DNA of 64,000 bases from an uncultured Methanobrevibacter sp. (GCF_900314695.1 NZ_OMWD01000002.1:1-64000); one strand, 5' to 3'. Shown: positions 15,841 to 24,192, counted from the first letter of the stretch. Made by a program: numbers and translations. Notes: generated by a model not told the origin, from the sequence alone.

Positions 15841-16617
15841 CTATTTGATATTCAATTTTGATTCGCTGAACAATGTCGCTTCACCTGCTATTAGAACTTT
15901 ATCATTTTTGATTTTACAGTATAATTGTCCACTTCGTTTGGAAGCCTGATATGCATGTATATTATTTTTGTTTAATTTTTCACTCTAGTATGGCACAATA
16001 TGGCAATGCCCAGAACCGCATACTGGATCTTCAGGAATATTTAATTTTGGTCCGAATGATCTTGAAACGCAATCATATTCCTTTCCTTTTGCAGTAATAT
16101 GAAGTAATAGTCCTTCTAATTTTTCTATTTTATCTAAATTTGGTTTAAAATCAATTACACTTTGGGGACTATCCAATACACATAACAAATCTCTTGCTTT
16201 AAAAATCTCATTTGGTTTTACTCCCAATGCATTGATGATTTCGTCAGTTATGTTCACTGATTTCAAATCATATGCTGGAAATTCCATTTCATATAATGTA
16301 TCTCTTCTTTTAACAGATAATTGGATATTATCAATTGTTTTAAAATAAATTTCATCTGTGTTTTCATAAAAGTTTAGTATTACAAAGGCTGTTGCTAGTG
16401 TTGCATGTCCACAGAGGTCTACCTCACCTCCTGGCGTAAACCATCTGATTTCATATTGATTGGAGTTTTTAACTGCAAATGCAGTTTCAGATAGGTTGTT
16501 TTCAATGGCTATATTTAACATCACCTCTTCATTTATCCATTCATCAAGAATGCAGACTGCCGCAGGATTTCCTTTAAATATCTGATTGGTAAAAACATCA
16601 ACAACATACTGTTTCAT
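15841..16617 (-). pseudogene. PhzF-family isomerase broken by an in-frame TAG
   Basis: PhzF-like proteins are ~260-aa diaminopimelate-epimerase-fold isomerases. The frame from 16617 leftwards has the family signatures: DVFTNQIFKGNPAAVC near the start, catalytic Glu in NNLSETAFAV, FTPGGEVDLCGHATLATA and EDPVCGSGHC. It stops at TAG (15985-15987) after HIVPY, where family members have PYWSEKL. Beyond that stop the same frame continues SEKLNKNNIHAYQASKRSGQ and reaches a natural stop at 15841-15843, giving exactly the usual full length. A single TGG to TAG change therefore explains the break. Whether the 210-aa product is functional is doubtful. ATG 16617. Confidence 0.85.
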
Positions 16618-16742
16618 TTTCTACACCCAAATATATTTTTTTTCATTCAATATCCTTAATGTTTGTGTAACAGTAAATAATTTTAAAATTTATATAATTT
16701 GGGGGTTAATATTATGTCTTGAGTGAAAAACATTGAAAAAAA

Positions 16743-17051
16743 GATTTTTAAAATTGAATAAGGATAAATTTGTTAAACAAATTTTGACACATCCTCATTC
16801 AATATGCATATCTATTGGTTGACATTGCGTCGCCAAAACATCCTAAGATGTTATATGATATTATGAACGTCAAACTATATAAAAGTTTCATTCATTACTA
16901 ATTTCCAAATTAAGGCAATATTCTATTCTAAAAACAATTTTATATTCTAAAAACAATCTTTATTTTTAAAAATAAGAAATTATAAATAATTTTAAAACAA
17001 AATATTCAATTCTAAAACACTAATACAATAATGCATATTAATGGTGTTTTT
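16743..17051 (+). promoter_or_regulatory. Duplicated promoter/leader block, copy 2
   Basis: Closely similar to 1791-2095, with the same outer hairpin, the same inner inverted repeat AAATTTGT-TAA-ACAAATTT (16766-16784), a TATA-like ACTATATAAAAG at about 16873-16884 and the A-rich repeated leader ending ATGGTGTTTTTATG. Downstream is only a 48-codon frame. Confidence 0.6.
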
Positions 17052-17198
17052 ATGAATTGGAAAGAGAATTCAATTAAAAACACTCCAATCAAATTTGGAG
17101 GAATAGACATTCTTGCTGTTGAAAATATGGTGCTTGCTATCTCTTATTTGTTCCTAGCAAGTTACTACTTATTGTTGGCCATTAACTTGTTAATGTAA
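17052..17198 (+). CDS. Small membrane peptide or truncated gene
   Basis: A 48-aa frame starting at ATG 17052 directly after the duplicated leader. N-terminal half polar (NWKENSIKNTPIKFGGIDIL), C-terminal half one hydrophobic helix (LAISYLFLASYYLLLAINLL). It could be a genuine single-pass peptide or the start of a gene cut off by rearrangement. No family recognised. 17199-17406 has nothing I can identify. Confidence 0.45.
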   Translation: MNWKENSIKNTPIKFGGIDILAVENMVLAISYLFLASYYLLLAINLLM

Positions 17199-17406
17199 AA
17201 CAATCTATGATGTCGAATTGGAAGCATAGTTGGATTTCATCCGAAATTTTCTAATTTGATAAACTGACAATTTAGATGATAATTAGCTTTAATATGTGTT
17301 TTATAGCTTCCTTTTTTACACATAGTTCAAAAAAGCATTATTTTTCCACTTTAAAGGCACCAAAATATTATTGATAAGATTATATGGGTTGATATTAAAC
17401 ATATGA

Positions 17407-17455
17407 TGTAAGAACTAACGTACATTATATTTTGTATAGTATACGGGCAAAATCC
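17407..17455 (+). repeat. Module-boundary repeat, copy d
   Basis: TGTAAGAACTAACG, then TACATTATATTTT and GTATAGTATACGGGCAAAAT then CC, after which the sequence diverges. It lies at the 3' end of the leftward MATE gene. Confidence 0.78.
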
Positions 17456-17582
17456 ATTATACTCTATTTTTAAGGAATTATTTTAGATTTGCTGAAGATA
17501 CGATACATTTAAAAAGATTTAATTCATGTTTATAATGATTTTATTTATTGTTTTTCAGTAAATGTTGTGACTTTGTGTCAAA

Positions 17583-19313
17583 TCAGCGTTTTAGAATTAT
17601 GAAAATAAACGCCATTAAAGCCCCGGCAATGATAAACCACTGAATGAATCTATTACCATAACTATGCATGAATGTGAAAAGTATGACGGCAGAGACAATA
17701 ACTCCAGATAAAGAAATTATAGGTTTATCTAATTTTGTTATTAGAAAGATGCTGAGTGTAAATATAATTAAACCAATTATTCCACTTAGGACTATGAAAT
17801 AATCATTAATCGAAATAAGTGAAAGTATAATCAATATTACACAAATTATCATGACTATTAATGCCATATTTAACAGTATTTTTCTTAAAGTCTTATTTTT
17901 TTTCGCTCCATCATCTTTGATTTTTGCATGCTCTTTTAAGGATTCGGTTTCATTATCAGAATTGAACGTTTTAACGACATCCTTATTTTTGTATTTTTCA
18001 TCAAAATTCCTGAATAAATATCTTAAGAATGCATAAAATATAATCGCAGACAGCACCTCGGAAACAGTTACTCCAATAAGGACGCAGTGGCTGATGCCCT
18101 GCATATTCAATACATATATTACGCCGCATTGCACACAAAGTTTTATGAAAATGAAAAACAGTGAATACATACTTTTTCCAAAACCGTCCAACATTTTTGA
18201 AGAAACAATTGTAAATGGAAGTGAAATCATTATAACTGTCCCAAGAATTGCAATCCAAAGTATTTCTGTCTGCATTCCGGTAATGGAAAAAAGGCTAAAT
18301 GCATAATCGCGCAAAATTATGAATGCAATCATCACTACAATTGTTGTTATAACACATATTTTAAGTGTGTATTTATACATTTCATATAATTCATCGAATT
18401 CATGTGCACCGAATAAATGCCCTGTAACACTCATTAATGCCCTACCATAACCCCTGACAGGTGAATTCAATAAGGTTTTAAGTTTATTTGATGCAGAATA
18501 AATTACCGGTCCGACAGGTCCCATTGTCGCTGTTAATATGCCATTAATAAATGATGATGTGAAAGTCCACAATCCCTCATCCAGGAAATTAGGAAAGGCG
18601 ACCTTGCAAATTTCAATAAGTATATACGGGTGGAATTTAAAGTATTTTCTAGATAAAGGAATTTTTGTTCTTCCAAGCAGATACATTAACACGAAAACTA
18701 TGAACGGAATTAATGAAGATAAAATAGTGGCATATGATGCTCCTTTAACTCCTAAATTCAAATTAAAAATAAAAATAGGATCCAATATTATATTTAAAAT
18801 ATTTGATGATATTATGAATATGGTTGGTATTCTTGAATTTCCTTCTGCCTGTAAAGTTTCAGAGAAAAAATTAACAAACATGAATATATATGCAAAAGTT
18901 AGAATTGGCATCAGATAATCCATAGCTAAAAGATATGAATCAGCAGGGTTTACACTATATAATATTTCCTGAGCAAATACACTGCAAAATAATATAAGAA
19001 CCCATATTATATTGGTAATGATGATTCCATGAATCAATGTATTATATCCACTTTCATAATCGCCAAACCCAATATAACGGGATATCAGAGAATTAGTTCC
19101 CCGTCCAAGCGAATCGCCGAATGAAAATATAAGAGAAACAAAAGGAATTGAAATGCCCACTGCAAAGGAAGCATGAATGTTTATTTGTGTTATCCATGCC
19201 ATATCAACAATACCATAAATGGAATCAAAAATACAAAAGGCTATTATTGGTATACTCAATTTCCAAAAAGATTTTTTAGGTTGTGAAACCAAATCAATTT
19301 TTTCATTCATCAT
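17583..19313 (-). CDS. MATE-family efflux transporter with extended C-terminus
   Basis: 576-aa polytopic membrane protein. Residues ~15-440 give the twelve-helix MATE/MOP pattern, starting WKLSIPIIAFCIFDSIYGIV and with SLGRGTNSLISRYIGFGDY in the loop after TM2. MATE proteins export drugs or metabolites by Na+ or H+ antiport. The substrate here is unknown. It is longer than the usual ~450 aa: a charged linker (about 445-480) is followed by about four extra hydrophobic helices, and a sequence related to this linker plus tail recurs as a broken copy at 25226-25747. ATG 19313 or two codons later. Flanked by repeat copies d and e. Confidence 0.9.
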   Translation of the reverse strand: MMNEKIDLVSQPKKSFWKLSIPIIAFCIFDSIYGIVDMAWITQINIHASFAVGISIPFVSLIFSFGDSLGRGTNSLISRYIGFGDYESGYNTLIHGIIITNIIWVLILFCSVFAQEILYSVNPADSYLLAMDYLMPILTFAYIFMFVNFFSETLQAEGNSRIPTIFIISSNILNIILDPIFIFNLNLGVKGASYATILSSLIPFIVFVLMYLLGRTKIPLSRKYFKFHPYILIEICKVAFPNFLDEGLWTFTSSFINGILTATMGPVGPVIYSASNKLKTLLNSPVRGYGRALMSVTGHLFGAHEFDELYEMYKYTLKICVITTIVVMIAFIILRDYAFSLFSITGMQTEILWIAILGTVIMISLPFTIVSSKMLDGFGKSMYSLFFIFIKLCVQCGVIYVLNMQGISHCVLIGVTVSEVLSAIIFYAFLRYLFRNFDEKYKNKDVVKTFNSDNETESLKEHAKIKDDGAKKNKTLRKILLNMALIVMIICVILIILSLISINDYFIVLSGIIGLIIFTLSIFLITKLDKPIISLSGVIVSAVILFTFMHSYGNRFIQWFIIAGALMAFIFIILKR

Positions 19314-19431
19314 TAAAAATTTTATTTTTCTTTAATATAAATATATCACATTATGTTTCTAATAATGTGGAGGATGTGATGTTTGTTGCAACATGTAGTT
19401 TAAAATTTATATAATATTCAGTCAAATATTA

Positions 19432-19482
19432 TGGTATCGCAGATAAAGTAGTAAATATATTGTATAGTATACGGGCAACAAG
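19432..19482 (+). repeat. Module-boundary repeat, copy e
   Basis: CAGATAAAGTAGTAAATATAT, here given in parts: GATAAAGTAG, TAAATATATT, then GTATAGTATACGGGCAAC. It ends in CAACAAG like the RNA 3' end at 1460 rather than CAAAATC. It lies between the MATE 5' end and the MntA-HepT operon. Confidence 0.72.
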
Positions 19483-19680
19483 ATTTTTAAATGATTTATA
19501 ATCTTTATAATATTTATTAAACTTTAATATTTCTTTCAGCACATGATAACTTAGTATGGGTTATTGAATAGTTTAATAAATTATTATTTCTTCTCATTTT
19601 CATAAAAACCGTTTTTTAAATAATTATTTTTTTATGGATGTTTTGGCTGTTTTTAGGAGGGTGCTTATATTCTGTATAGT
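19483..19680 (+). repeat. 190-bp repeat extension, copy 2
   Basis: Second copy of 5841-6030, from TTTTTAAATGATTTATAATC to GGGTGCTTATATTCTGTATAG. After its last bases the sequence switches to the promoter cassette of the MntA-HepT operon. No gene in it. Confidence 0.7.
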
Positions 19681-19806
19681 ATTTTTTGTATATTGTCCTA
19701 TGAAAACATTTCATTAACATTAACTGTGTTTTTTCATAAAGTCTCACTTTGAAAATGTTTATTATTAATAAGAATTATATAGATAAAATAAGGATTCATT
19801 ACATTA
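19681..19806 (+). promoter_or_regulatory. Shared toxin-antitoxin promoter cassette, copy 2
   Basis: Starts at a truncated boundary repeat (TGTATAGTATT) and continues TTGTATATTGTCC...CATTAAC, TTTTTTCATAAAGTCTCAC, TTTGAAAATG and the TATA-like TTTATTATTAATAA. It parallels the cassettes before 3816 and 21811. mntA starts at 19819 after GGTGAT. Confidence 0.6.
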
Positions 19807-19818
19807 TGGTGATTTTTC

Positions 19819-20115
19819 ATGGTTTTTACTATTGATGATATTAGAAAAAGGGTTATTCCAATTGTTATTAAGTATGGTATTAATACTTTCAGTCTTTTTG
19901 GATCTTATGCTCGAAATGAAGCCAATGAAAATAGTGATCTGGATTTTGTAATGGATAAAGGTGATTTGAAAGGTCTGCAATATGTTTCTTTAGTCCAGGA
20001 TTTGGAAGATGAATTTAATTGCCATGTTGATGTAGTCAGTAAAGGCAGTTCAAATAAAAAGTTTCTCGAAGCAATAAGCAAGGAGGAGGTTCTTTTGTAT
20101 GAACGAGAAAGATAA
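19819..20115 (+). CDS. mntA: MntA-type minimal nucleotidyltransferase (antitoxin)
   Basis: 98 aa with the diagnostic GSX10DXD motif (GSYARNEANENSDLDF, about residues 35-50) and the third acid in HVDVVSK. In characterised MntA-HepT systems this enzyme AMPylates the HEPN toxin on a tyrosine and so neutralises it. The toxin gene overlaps its 3' end by 17 bp, the standard arrangement. ATG 19819 follows GGTGATTT. The promoter is shared with the two zeta-type antitoxin genes. Confidence 0.9.
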   Translation: MVFTIDDIRKRVIPIVIKYGINTFSLFGSYARNEANENSDLDFVMDKGDLKGLQYVSLVQDLEDEFNCHVDVVSKGSSNKKFLEAISKEEVLLYERER

Positions 20116-20440
20116 AAGATGTGCTGAAACAATAATTGACTATTGTAACCGTATTGATGATTATTTAAATCGATTTGATGATGATAAAGAAATTTACATG
20201 TCTGACAGTTTATATAAAGATGCTTGTGCATTAGTTATCATTCAAATGGGCGAATTTGCCAATAGATTTTCAGATGAATTCCTCGAGGAATATGATGGAA
20301 TTGAATGGGGCCAATTAATTGGTTTGAGAAATGTCACAGCTCACAATTATGAAAACATAATTGATGACATCATTTGGGAAGTTATGCATGAAGATGTCCC
20401 AGAAATTAAAGAATATTTGGAAAAGATTCTTTATAATTAA
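20099..20440 (+). CDS. hepT: HepT-like HEPN ribonuclease toxin
   Basis: 113-aa all-alpha HEPN-domain protein (DUF86 group). The active site RX4HXY is intact: RNVTAHNY at about residues 80-87, so both the catalytic Arg/His and the tyrosine AMPylated by MntA are present. HEPN toxins cleave RNA. ATG 20099 lies inside mntA, with AAGGAGGAGG upstream. Encoded as an operon with mntA. Confidence 0.92.
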   Translation: MNEKDKRCAETIIDYCNRIDDYLNRFDDDKEIYMSDSLYKDACALVIIQMGEFANRFSDEFLEEYDGIEWGQLIGLRNVTAHNYENIIDDIIWEVMHEDVPEIKEYLEKILYN

Positions 20441-20593
20441 AATTATCATTTAATTTTAAGAGTAAAAAAAGCAATAACTATTTTATATGGTATAAATGCA
20501 ATATTAAGCAGATAATCAGCTTTTAACAAAACATATATTATTGAAATCTATAATGGATTTAATTCAAAACTTAAATTTTTAATAAATAATCAA

Positions 20594-21217
20594 ATGGATA
20601 ATATGTTAAACAGAACTCCTAAAGTGCATATAGTATATTGTCATCCTAGTGAAAAATCAATCACAAATACTATTAAACAGGGATATATTGATGGATTGGA
20701 AGAAATAAATATCCCATACACCATCACAGATTTATATGGATCTAATTTTAATTCAGATATTACTGAAGAGGAATATTTAAGAGAAAATAATAATATTCCA
20801 TTTCCTTTAGCTGAAGATGTGATTATTGAACAGGAAAAAATTAATAATGCTGATATCTTGACATTCATATTCCCGTTATTTTGGATGGATGCGCCTTCAA
20901 AATTGGTTGGTTATTTTGCAAGAGTATTTACAAAGGGATTTAAATATGATTATGATGACTGCAAATCAGTATCAATGAATACAATGATTCATACAAACTT
21001 CCTGATTAGTGCCGGTAGTAATTACGATGATTTGGAAAAAGACGGCAAAGTAAATGCATTGGAAACAATATTTATAAAAGATAGGTTAGCCGGAAAAACT
21101 AAAGATGCCACCATGTATTTTTTTGAAAAAACAACATATCTAAAAGAAAAGGAATTGCATAACCGGAAAAATTATTTTAATTTAGCAAAAAATATTGCTA
21201 AAGAGACTATTAGTTAA
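20594..21217 (+). CDS. Flavodoxin-fold NAD(P)H oxidoreductase
   Basis: 207-aa protein of the flavodoxin-2/NAD(P)H quinone reductase family. N-terminal VHIVYCHPSEKSITNTI is the FMN-phosphate loop; FIFPLFWMDAPSKLVGYFAR and the following FTKGFKYDY match the family's conserved middle. Likely binds FMN/FAD and reduces quinones or electrophiles in the cytoplasm. Start ATG 20594, with an alternative ATG at 20603. Convergent with the SMR gene. Lies in the same repeat-bounded module as mntA-hepT. Confidence 0.85.
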   Translation: MDNMLNRTPKVHIVYCHPSEKSITNTIKQGYIDGLEEINIPYTITDLYGSNFNSDITEEEYLRENNNIPFPLAEDVIIEQEKINNADILTFIFPLFWMDAPSKLVGYFARVFTKGFKYDYDDCKSVSMNTMIHTNFLISAGSNYDDLEKDGKVNALETIFIKDRLAGKTKDATMYFFEKTTYLKEKELHNRKNYFNLAKNIAKETIS

Positions 21218-21252
21218 ACTAACTAAATCTTTTTCAAGTCTATCTTAAAAAT

Positions 21253-21585
21253 TTAGTGAATAGTCATTTTTGAGAATAAATTTAACACTCCCACACCTAA
21301 GATGATGAGTAAAATTCCTAGAATGGCAGCCCAGTCTGGGGTCTGTTTGAATGCAATAATGCCTACAACTGTCACAAGTACTATTCCTAATCCTGACCAA
21401 ATAGCATAAGTAATACCTATTGGGATGGTTTTTAAGCAAGTGCTGAGGCAATAAAATGAGAGAATGTATAATATGATTGATGCTATGGTTGGTAAAAATT
21501 TACTAAAATCCTCAGAGAATTTTAATAGGGTTGTGGCACTTGTTTCAAATAAGATTGCAAGTAAAAGATACATCACATTGTTCAT
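21253..21585 (-). CDS. Small multidrug resistance (SMR) transporter
   Basis: 110 aa with four hydrophobic helices. The membrane-embedded glutamate of EmrE-like proteins is present in LLLAILFETSATTLLK (Glu14), and TM3/TM4 match the family (GITYAIWSGLGIVLVTVVGI, AAILGILLIILGVGVLNLFS). Works as an antiparallel dimer exporting cations or guanidinium-like compounds in exchange for protons. The substrate is not decidable here. Start ATG 21585. Confidence 0.92.
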   Translation of the reverse strand: MNNVMYLLLAILFETSATTLLKFSEDFSKFLPTIASIILYILSFYCLSTCLKTIPIGITYAIWSGLGIVLVTVVGIIAFKQTPDWAAILGILLIILGVGVLNLFSKMTIH

Positions 21586-21649
21586 TTAAGATAACTCCTA
21601 TCATATTATTTGCGGTAAAGAATATATACTTTTTTTTAATAAATTAATC

Positions 21650-21690
21650 TAGAGCAAAAGTACATTATATTTTGTATAGTATTGTTGGTA
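21650..21690 (+). repeat. Module-boundary repeat, copy f (3'-truncated)
   Basis: AGAGCAAAAGTACATTATAT, then TTTGTATAGTATT: the GTATAC half and GGGCAAAAT are missing, replaced by GTTGGTATATTG, the start of the toxin-antitoxin promoter cassette. The same junction occurs at 19675-19690. Confidence 0.7.
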
Positions 21691-21806
21691 TATTGTTCTT
21701 TGATAAGATTCATTAACAATTTTGTGTTTTTTCATAAAGTTGCAATTTGAAAATGTTTATTATTAATGAAATTGATATCTTATAATACAATTAATAGGGA
21801 GGAATT
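21691..21806 (+). promoter_or_regulatory. Shared toxin-antitoxin promoter cassette, copy 3
   Basis: GTATATTGTTC...CATTAAC, TTTTTTCATAAAGTTGCAA, TTTGAAAATG and TATA-like TTTATTATTAATGAAA, TATCTTATAATACAATTAA, then AGGGAGGAA before the TTG start. Almost identical to copy 1 from the AAAGT motif to the Shine-Dalgarno. Confidence 0.65.
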
Positions 21807-21810
21807 ATTT

Positions 21811-22008
21811 TTGACTGAGAGTAATGAATTGGATTCTACTTGCGGAATTTCAGATGAAGAGCTTACTGAAAGGTTTAAGGAATCTATTAGGATAGATCAG
21901 GAAATATGTAAAGTTAAAGGACTTCCTATTGCGGGTTATGATGATGAATTGGATAGTCCATACATTGAGTATCCTGACGGAAGGAGAGTATATCCAAATG
22001 AAAAATAG
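21811..22008 (+). CDS. Antitoxin-like small protein paired with zeta
   Basis: 65-aa acidic protein, close paralogue of 3816-4010 (ESNELDSTCGISDEELTERF and GLPIAGYDDELD conserved). It overlaps the zeta kinase gene by 11 bp, so an antitoxin role is likely although it is not the classical epsilon fold by sequence. TTG 21811 is chosen: AGGGAGGAA lies 7-8 bp upstream and the paralogue starts at the equivalent TTG. The longer ATG-initiated frame from 21766 reads through the promoter. Confidence 0.75.
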   Translation: MTESNELDSTCGISDEELTERFKESIRIDQEICKVKGLPIAGYDDELDSPYIEYPDGRRVYPNEK

Positions 22009-22570
22009 ACTTCCGGAAGTTATTGTTTTTGCAGGTCCGAATGGTAGTGGAAAAACTACCATAACTCGTATGGCTAAAACTGTTGGAGTTTACATCAATG
22101 CTGATGATATAAAAAAATCTAATTCCTGCAGTGATTTGGAGGCTGCCTTGAAAGCCGAAGAACTTAGGGAGTTCATGATTGAGAAAAATAAAGATTTCAC
22201 ATTTGAAACAGTACTTTCCACAGATAGAAATCTTAAATTATTAAAAAAAGCTAAAGAAAAGGGATATTTTTTAAGATGTATTTATGTTCTCACATCAAAT
22301 CCTGAAATTAATAAAATCCGTGTTGATATTAGAGAATCAATGGGTGGGCACTCTGTTCCTGAAGAAAAAATCAAATCAAGATATTACAAGGCACTGGATT
22401 TGATTCCAGAATTGGTTGAAATATGTGATATTGTCCATATCTATGATAATACCAATGTTCCATTTAGAATATTTAAGAAAAGAAAAGATGTTTATTTCCA
22501 TTGGGAAAACAAGTATTGGAGTTTTTCAGACATTGAAAAACTTACTGGAATAAAAGATTATGAAAATTGA
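21998..22570 (+). CDS. Zeta-toxin-family P-loop kinase
   Basis: 190 aa. Walker A GPNGSGKTT lies at residues ~13-21, followed by INADDIK (the family's conserved Asp-Asp/Asn site), TFETVLSTDRNL and the lid region RVDIRESMGGHSVPEEKIKS. Zeta kinases phosphorylate UDP-N-acetylglucosamine, blocking peptidoglycan synthesis in bacteria. Pseudomurein also uses UDP-activated amino sugars, so an analogous target is possible but unproven. ATG 21998 overlaps the antitoxin end with AGGAGAG upstream. The ATG-like starts upstream in frame lie inside the antitoxin. Confidence 0.87.
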   Translation: MKNRLPEVIVFAGPNGSGKTTITRMAKTVGVYINADDIKKSNSCSDLEAALKAEELREFMIEKNKDFTFETVLSTDRNLKLLKKAKEKGYFLRCIYVLTSNPEINKIRVDIRESMGGHSVPEEKIKSRYYKALDLIPELVEICDIVHIYDNTNVPFRIFKKRKDVYFHWENKYWSFSDIEKLTGIKDYEN

Positions 22571-22620
22571 TACCAAGTATACATTCATTACTATTTAATG
22601 TCTTTTCATGTAAGGTATAG

Positions 22621-22670
22621 TGTAGGGGCTAAAAGTACATTATATTTTCTAGAGTATACGGGCAAAATCT
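22621..22670 (+). repeat. Module-boundary repeat, copy g
   Basis: TGTAGGGGCTAAAAGT, then ACATTATATTTTC, TAGAGTATACGGGCAAAATC. One half of the inverted repeat is changed (CTAGAGTATAC). It lies between the zeta toxin and the methyltransferase-STAS gene. Confidence 0.75.
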
Positions 22671-22875
22671 TTTAAATAATTTATTTTATTAAATAAGTTC
22701 TATTTTTTATAATAAAAAAATTATATTGATTTTTTTTCATCAAAAATAGATTACCTTTTTAATATACTAACTACTAAAATAAAATTATATTAAATAAAAA
22801 TGGATAATATAGGTATTAAATTCATTTTTTGTTTTAAATCGATATTTGGCGGAATATGTGTATAATGGGGATATT

Positions 22876-24147
22876 ATGAATAATCTGATTAATTTTGAAG
22901 GAATAGAAATTGACCAAGAATTATTGGAAAGAACAAATCCTATATTTAACACTGCCAGAATGACTCTTTTTCAATTGGCTGCTGCAGGTCATGATGATGC
23001 CAAGGATATAGCTCAAAAGTTGAATCTTACTCGGGAAGATACACAAGATAGTAAAACAGTTAAGGCCGATGAAGATGACCTTTTCATTAACAGTGTGGTT
23101 ATGGAAGTAAGATATTTTACTAATGGAAAAATAGCTAAAGAATCAGGTTTTACTGAAGTTGACTTGCCATGTGGTTTCACACCTAGAGCCATTGAATTTG
23201 CAAAAAGTGGCAAGAAATTTGTTGGAATGGATCTTCCCGCAACCATTAATGAAGTTGAACCTGCTATTATGTCACTTCTAGATGAAGAACAGAAAAAACT
23301 TGTTAATTTCGAGGGTGTAGACGCAACTAATTATCAATCGCTTAAGTCTGCATTTGATAAGATTGAGGGGGAGGTATGTATAACAACAGAAGGACTCCTA
23401 ATGTATCTTACAGATTCCGAGATGGATGTCCTGTGTGACAATATTAAAAAGATTCTTGCAGAGCATGGTGGATATTGGATTACTCTTGACCCTGAGATGT
23501 CTCTTCTCTACCTTTTGATAGTAAAATCATTCTATGGGGAGCGAACACGGGAGATTATGTGGCAGTCTAAGTATAGAATAGATGACAAATCTGATGCAAA
23601 TGCTATAGAAAATACAATAACCATTAGCGTCCGAGGTGATGTTCAGGAAAATATGAAGAATGCAATGAATTATATTAAATCCAAGGGATTTAAGTTGGAG
23701 AGGCTTCCGTATGCTGACCATGTGCCCGAATTTAAAAGTTTAGAAAATGCAAATCCTAAGATTGTAGCTCAGATTAGGGAAGGTTTTAAGAGAGTATGTA
23801 TCTGGAAGATTGCAGTTGATGAATCAGTTAATGTTGACATTTCTGATGTCGGGGCAGAGTCATTTAATGCGGATGCATCAATTGATGGTGACAGGCTTAA
23901 TTTGGTTTTGTCAGGAAATCTTGATACATTGAGTGCACCTGAGCTTCTTGCTAATTATGAGAAGATTAAGAAAGATAATACTCTCAACAGTGTGTTTATT
24001 GACTGTTCTAAACTAGAATATGTGTCCTCTGCAGGGCTGCGTGTTCTTCTTATTATGCAAAATGACTGTGAGGATGGGGTTATAATGAAGTCATGTAATG
24101 AAACTGTTATTGGAGATTTATCAAATACTGATATAAAGATACTGTAA
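22876..24147 (+). CDS. Leucine carboxyl methyltransferase-like protein fused to a STAS domain
   Basis: 423 aa. Residues ~20-310 resemble the class I SAM-dependent methyltransferases of the LCM/O-methyltransferase family (TEVDLPCGFTPRAIEFAKSG for SAM binding, VNFEGVDATNY and ITTEGLLMYLTDSEMDVL). The last ~90 residues are a STAS domain with the switch serine motif DCSKLEYVSSAGLRVLLIM, as in anti-sigma-factor antagonists. Substrate unknown. ATG 22876 follows ATGGGGATATT; an upstream TTG at 22846 lacks a ribosome site. The TAA stop is part of boundary repeat h, and the STAS domain seems to lack its last helix/strand, so the gene may have been cut by the repeat. Confidence 0.82.
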   Translation: MNNLINFEGIEIDQELLERTNPIFNTARMTLFQLAAAGHDDAKDIAQKLNLTREDTQDSKTVKADEDDLFINSVVMEVRYFTNGKIAKESGFTEVDLPCGFTPRAIEFAKSGKKFVGMDLPATINEVEPAIMSLLDEEQKKLVNFEGVDATNYQSLKSAFDKIEGEVCITTEGLLMYLTDSEMDVLCDNIKKILAEHGGYWITLDPEMSLLYLLIVKSFYGERTREIMWQSKYRIDDKSDANAIENTITISVRGDVQENMKNAMNYIKSKGFKLERLPYADHVPEFKSLENANPKIVAQIREGFKRVCIWKIAVDESVNVDISDVGAESFNADASIDGDRLNLVLSGNLDTLSAPELLANYEKIKKDNTLNSVFIDCSKLEYVSSAGLRVLLIMQNDCEDGVIMKSCNETVIGDLSNTDIKIL

Positions 24148-24192
24148 GAGCTAAAAGTACATTATATTTTGTATAGTATACTGGCAAAATCC
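24143..24192 (+). repeat. Module-boundary repeat, copy h
   Basis: TGTAAGAGCTAAAAGT, then ACATTATATTTT and GTATAGTATACTGGCAAAAT then CC; one G to T change in the core. The TAA in its first bases is the stop codon of the preceding gene. Last recognisable copy in the window. Confidence 0.78.

Noticed and set aside
15985..15987. TAG in phzF as a pyrrolysine codon
   Set aside because: The family has Trp here, the change is one base from TGG, and no pyl genes or methylamine methyltransferases are seen.
21766..21810. Longer antitoxin starting at ATG 21766
   Set aside because: The extension reads through the promoter and Shine-Dalgarno; the paralogue at 3816 starts at the equivalent TTG.
5819..24192. 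Boundary repeats as a CRISPR array
   Set aside because: Spacing is 1.5-7 kb with genes between, and there are no uniform spacers or cas genes.
5791..24192. Boundary repeats as promoters or terminators of the adjacent genes
   Set aside because: They always have the same orientation while genes run both ways, and several have no + strand gene following.
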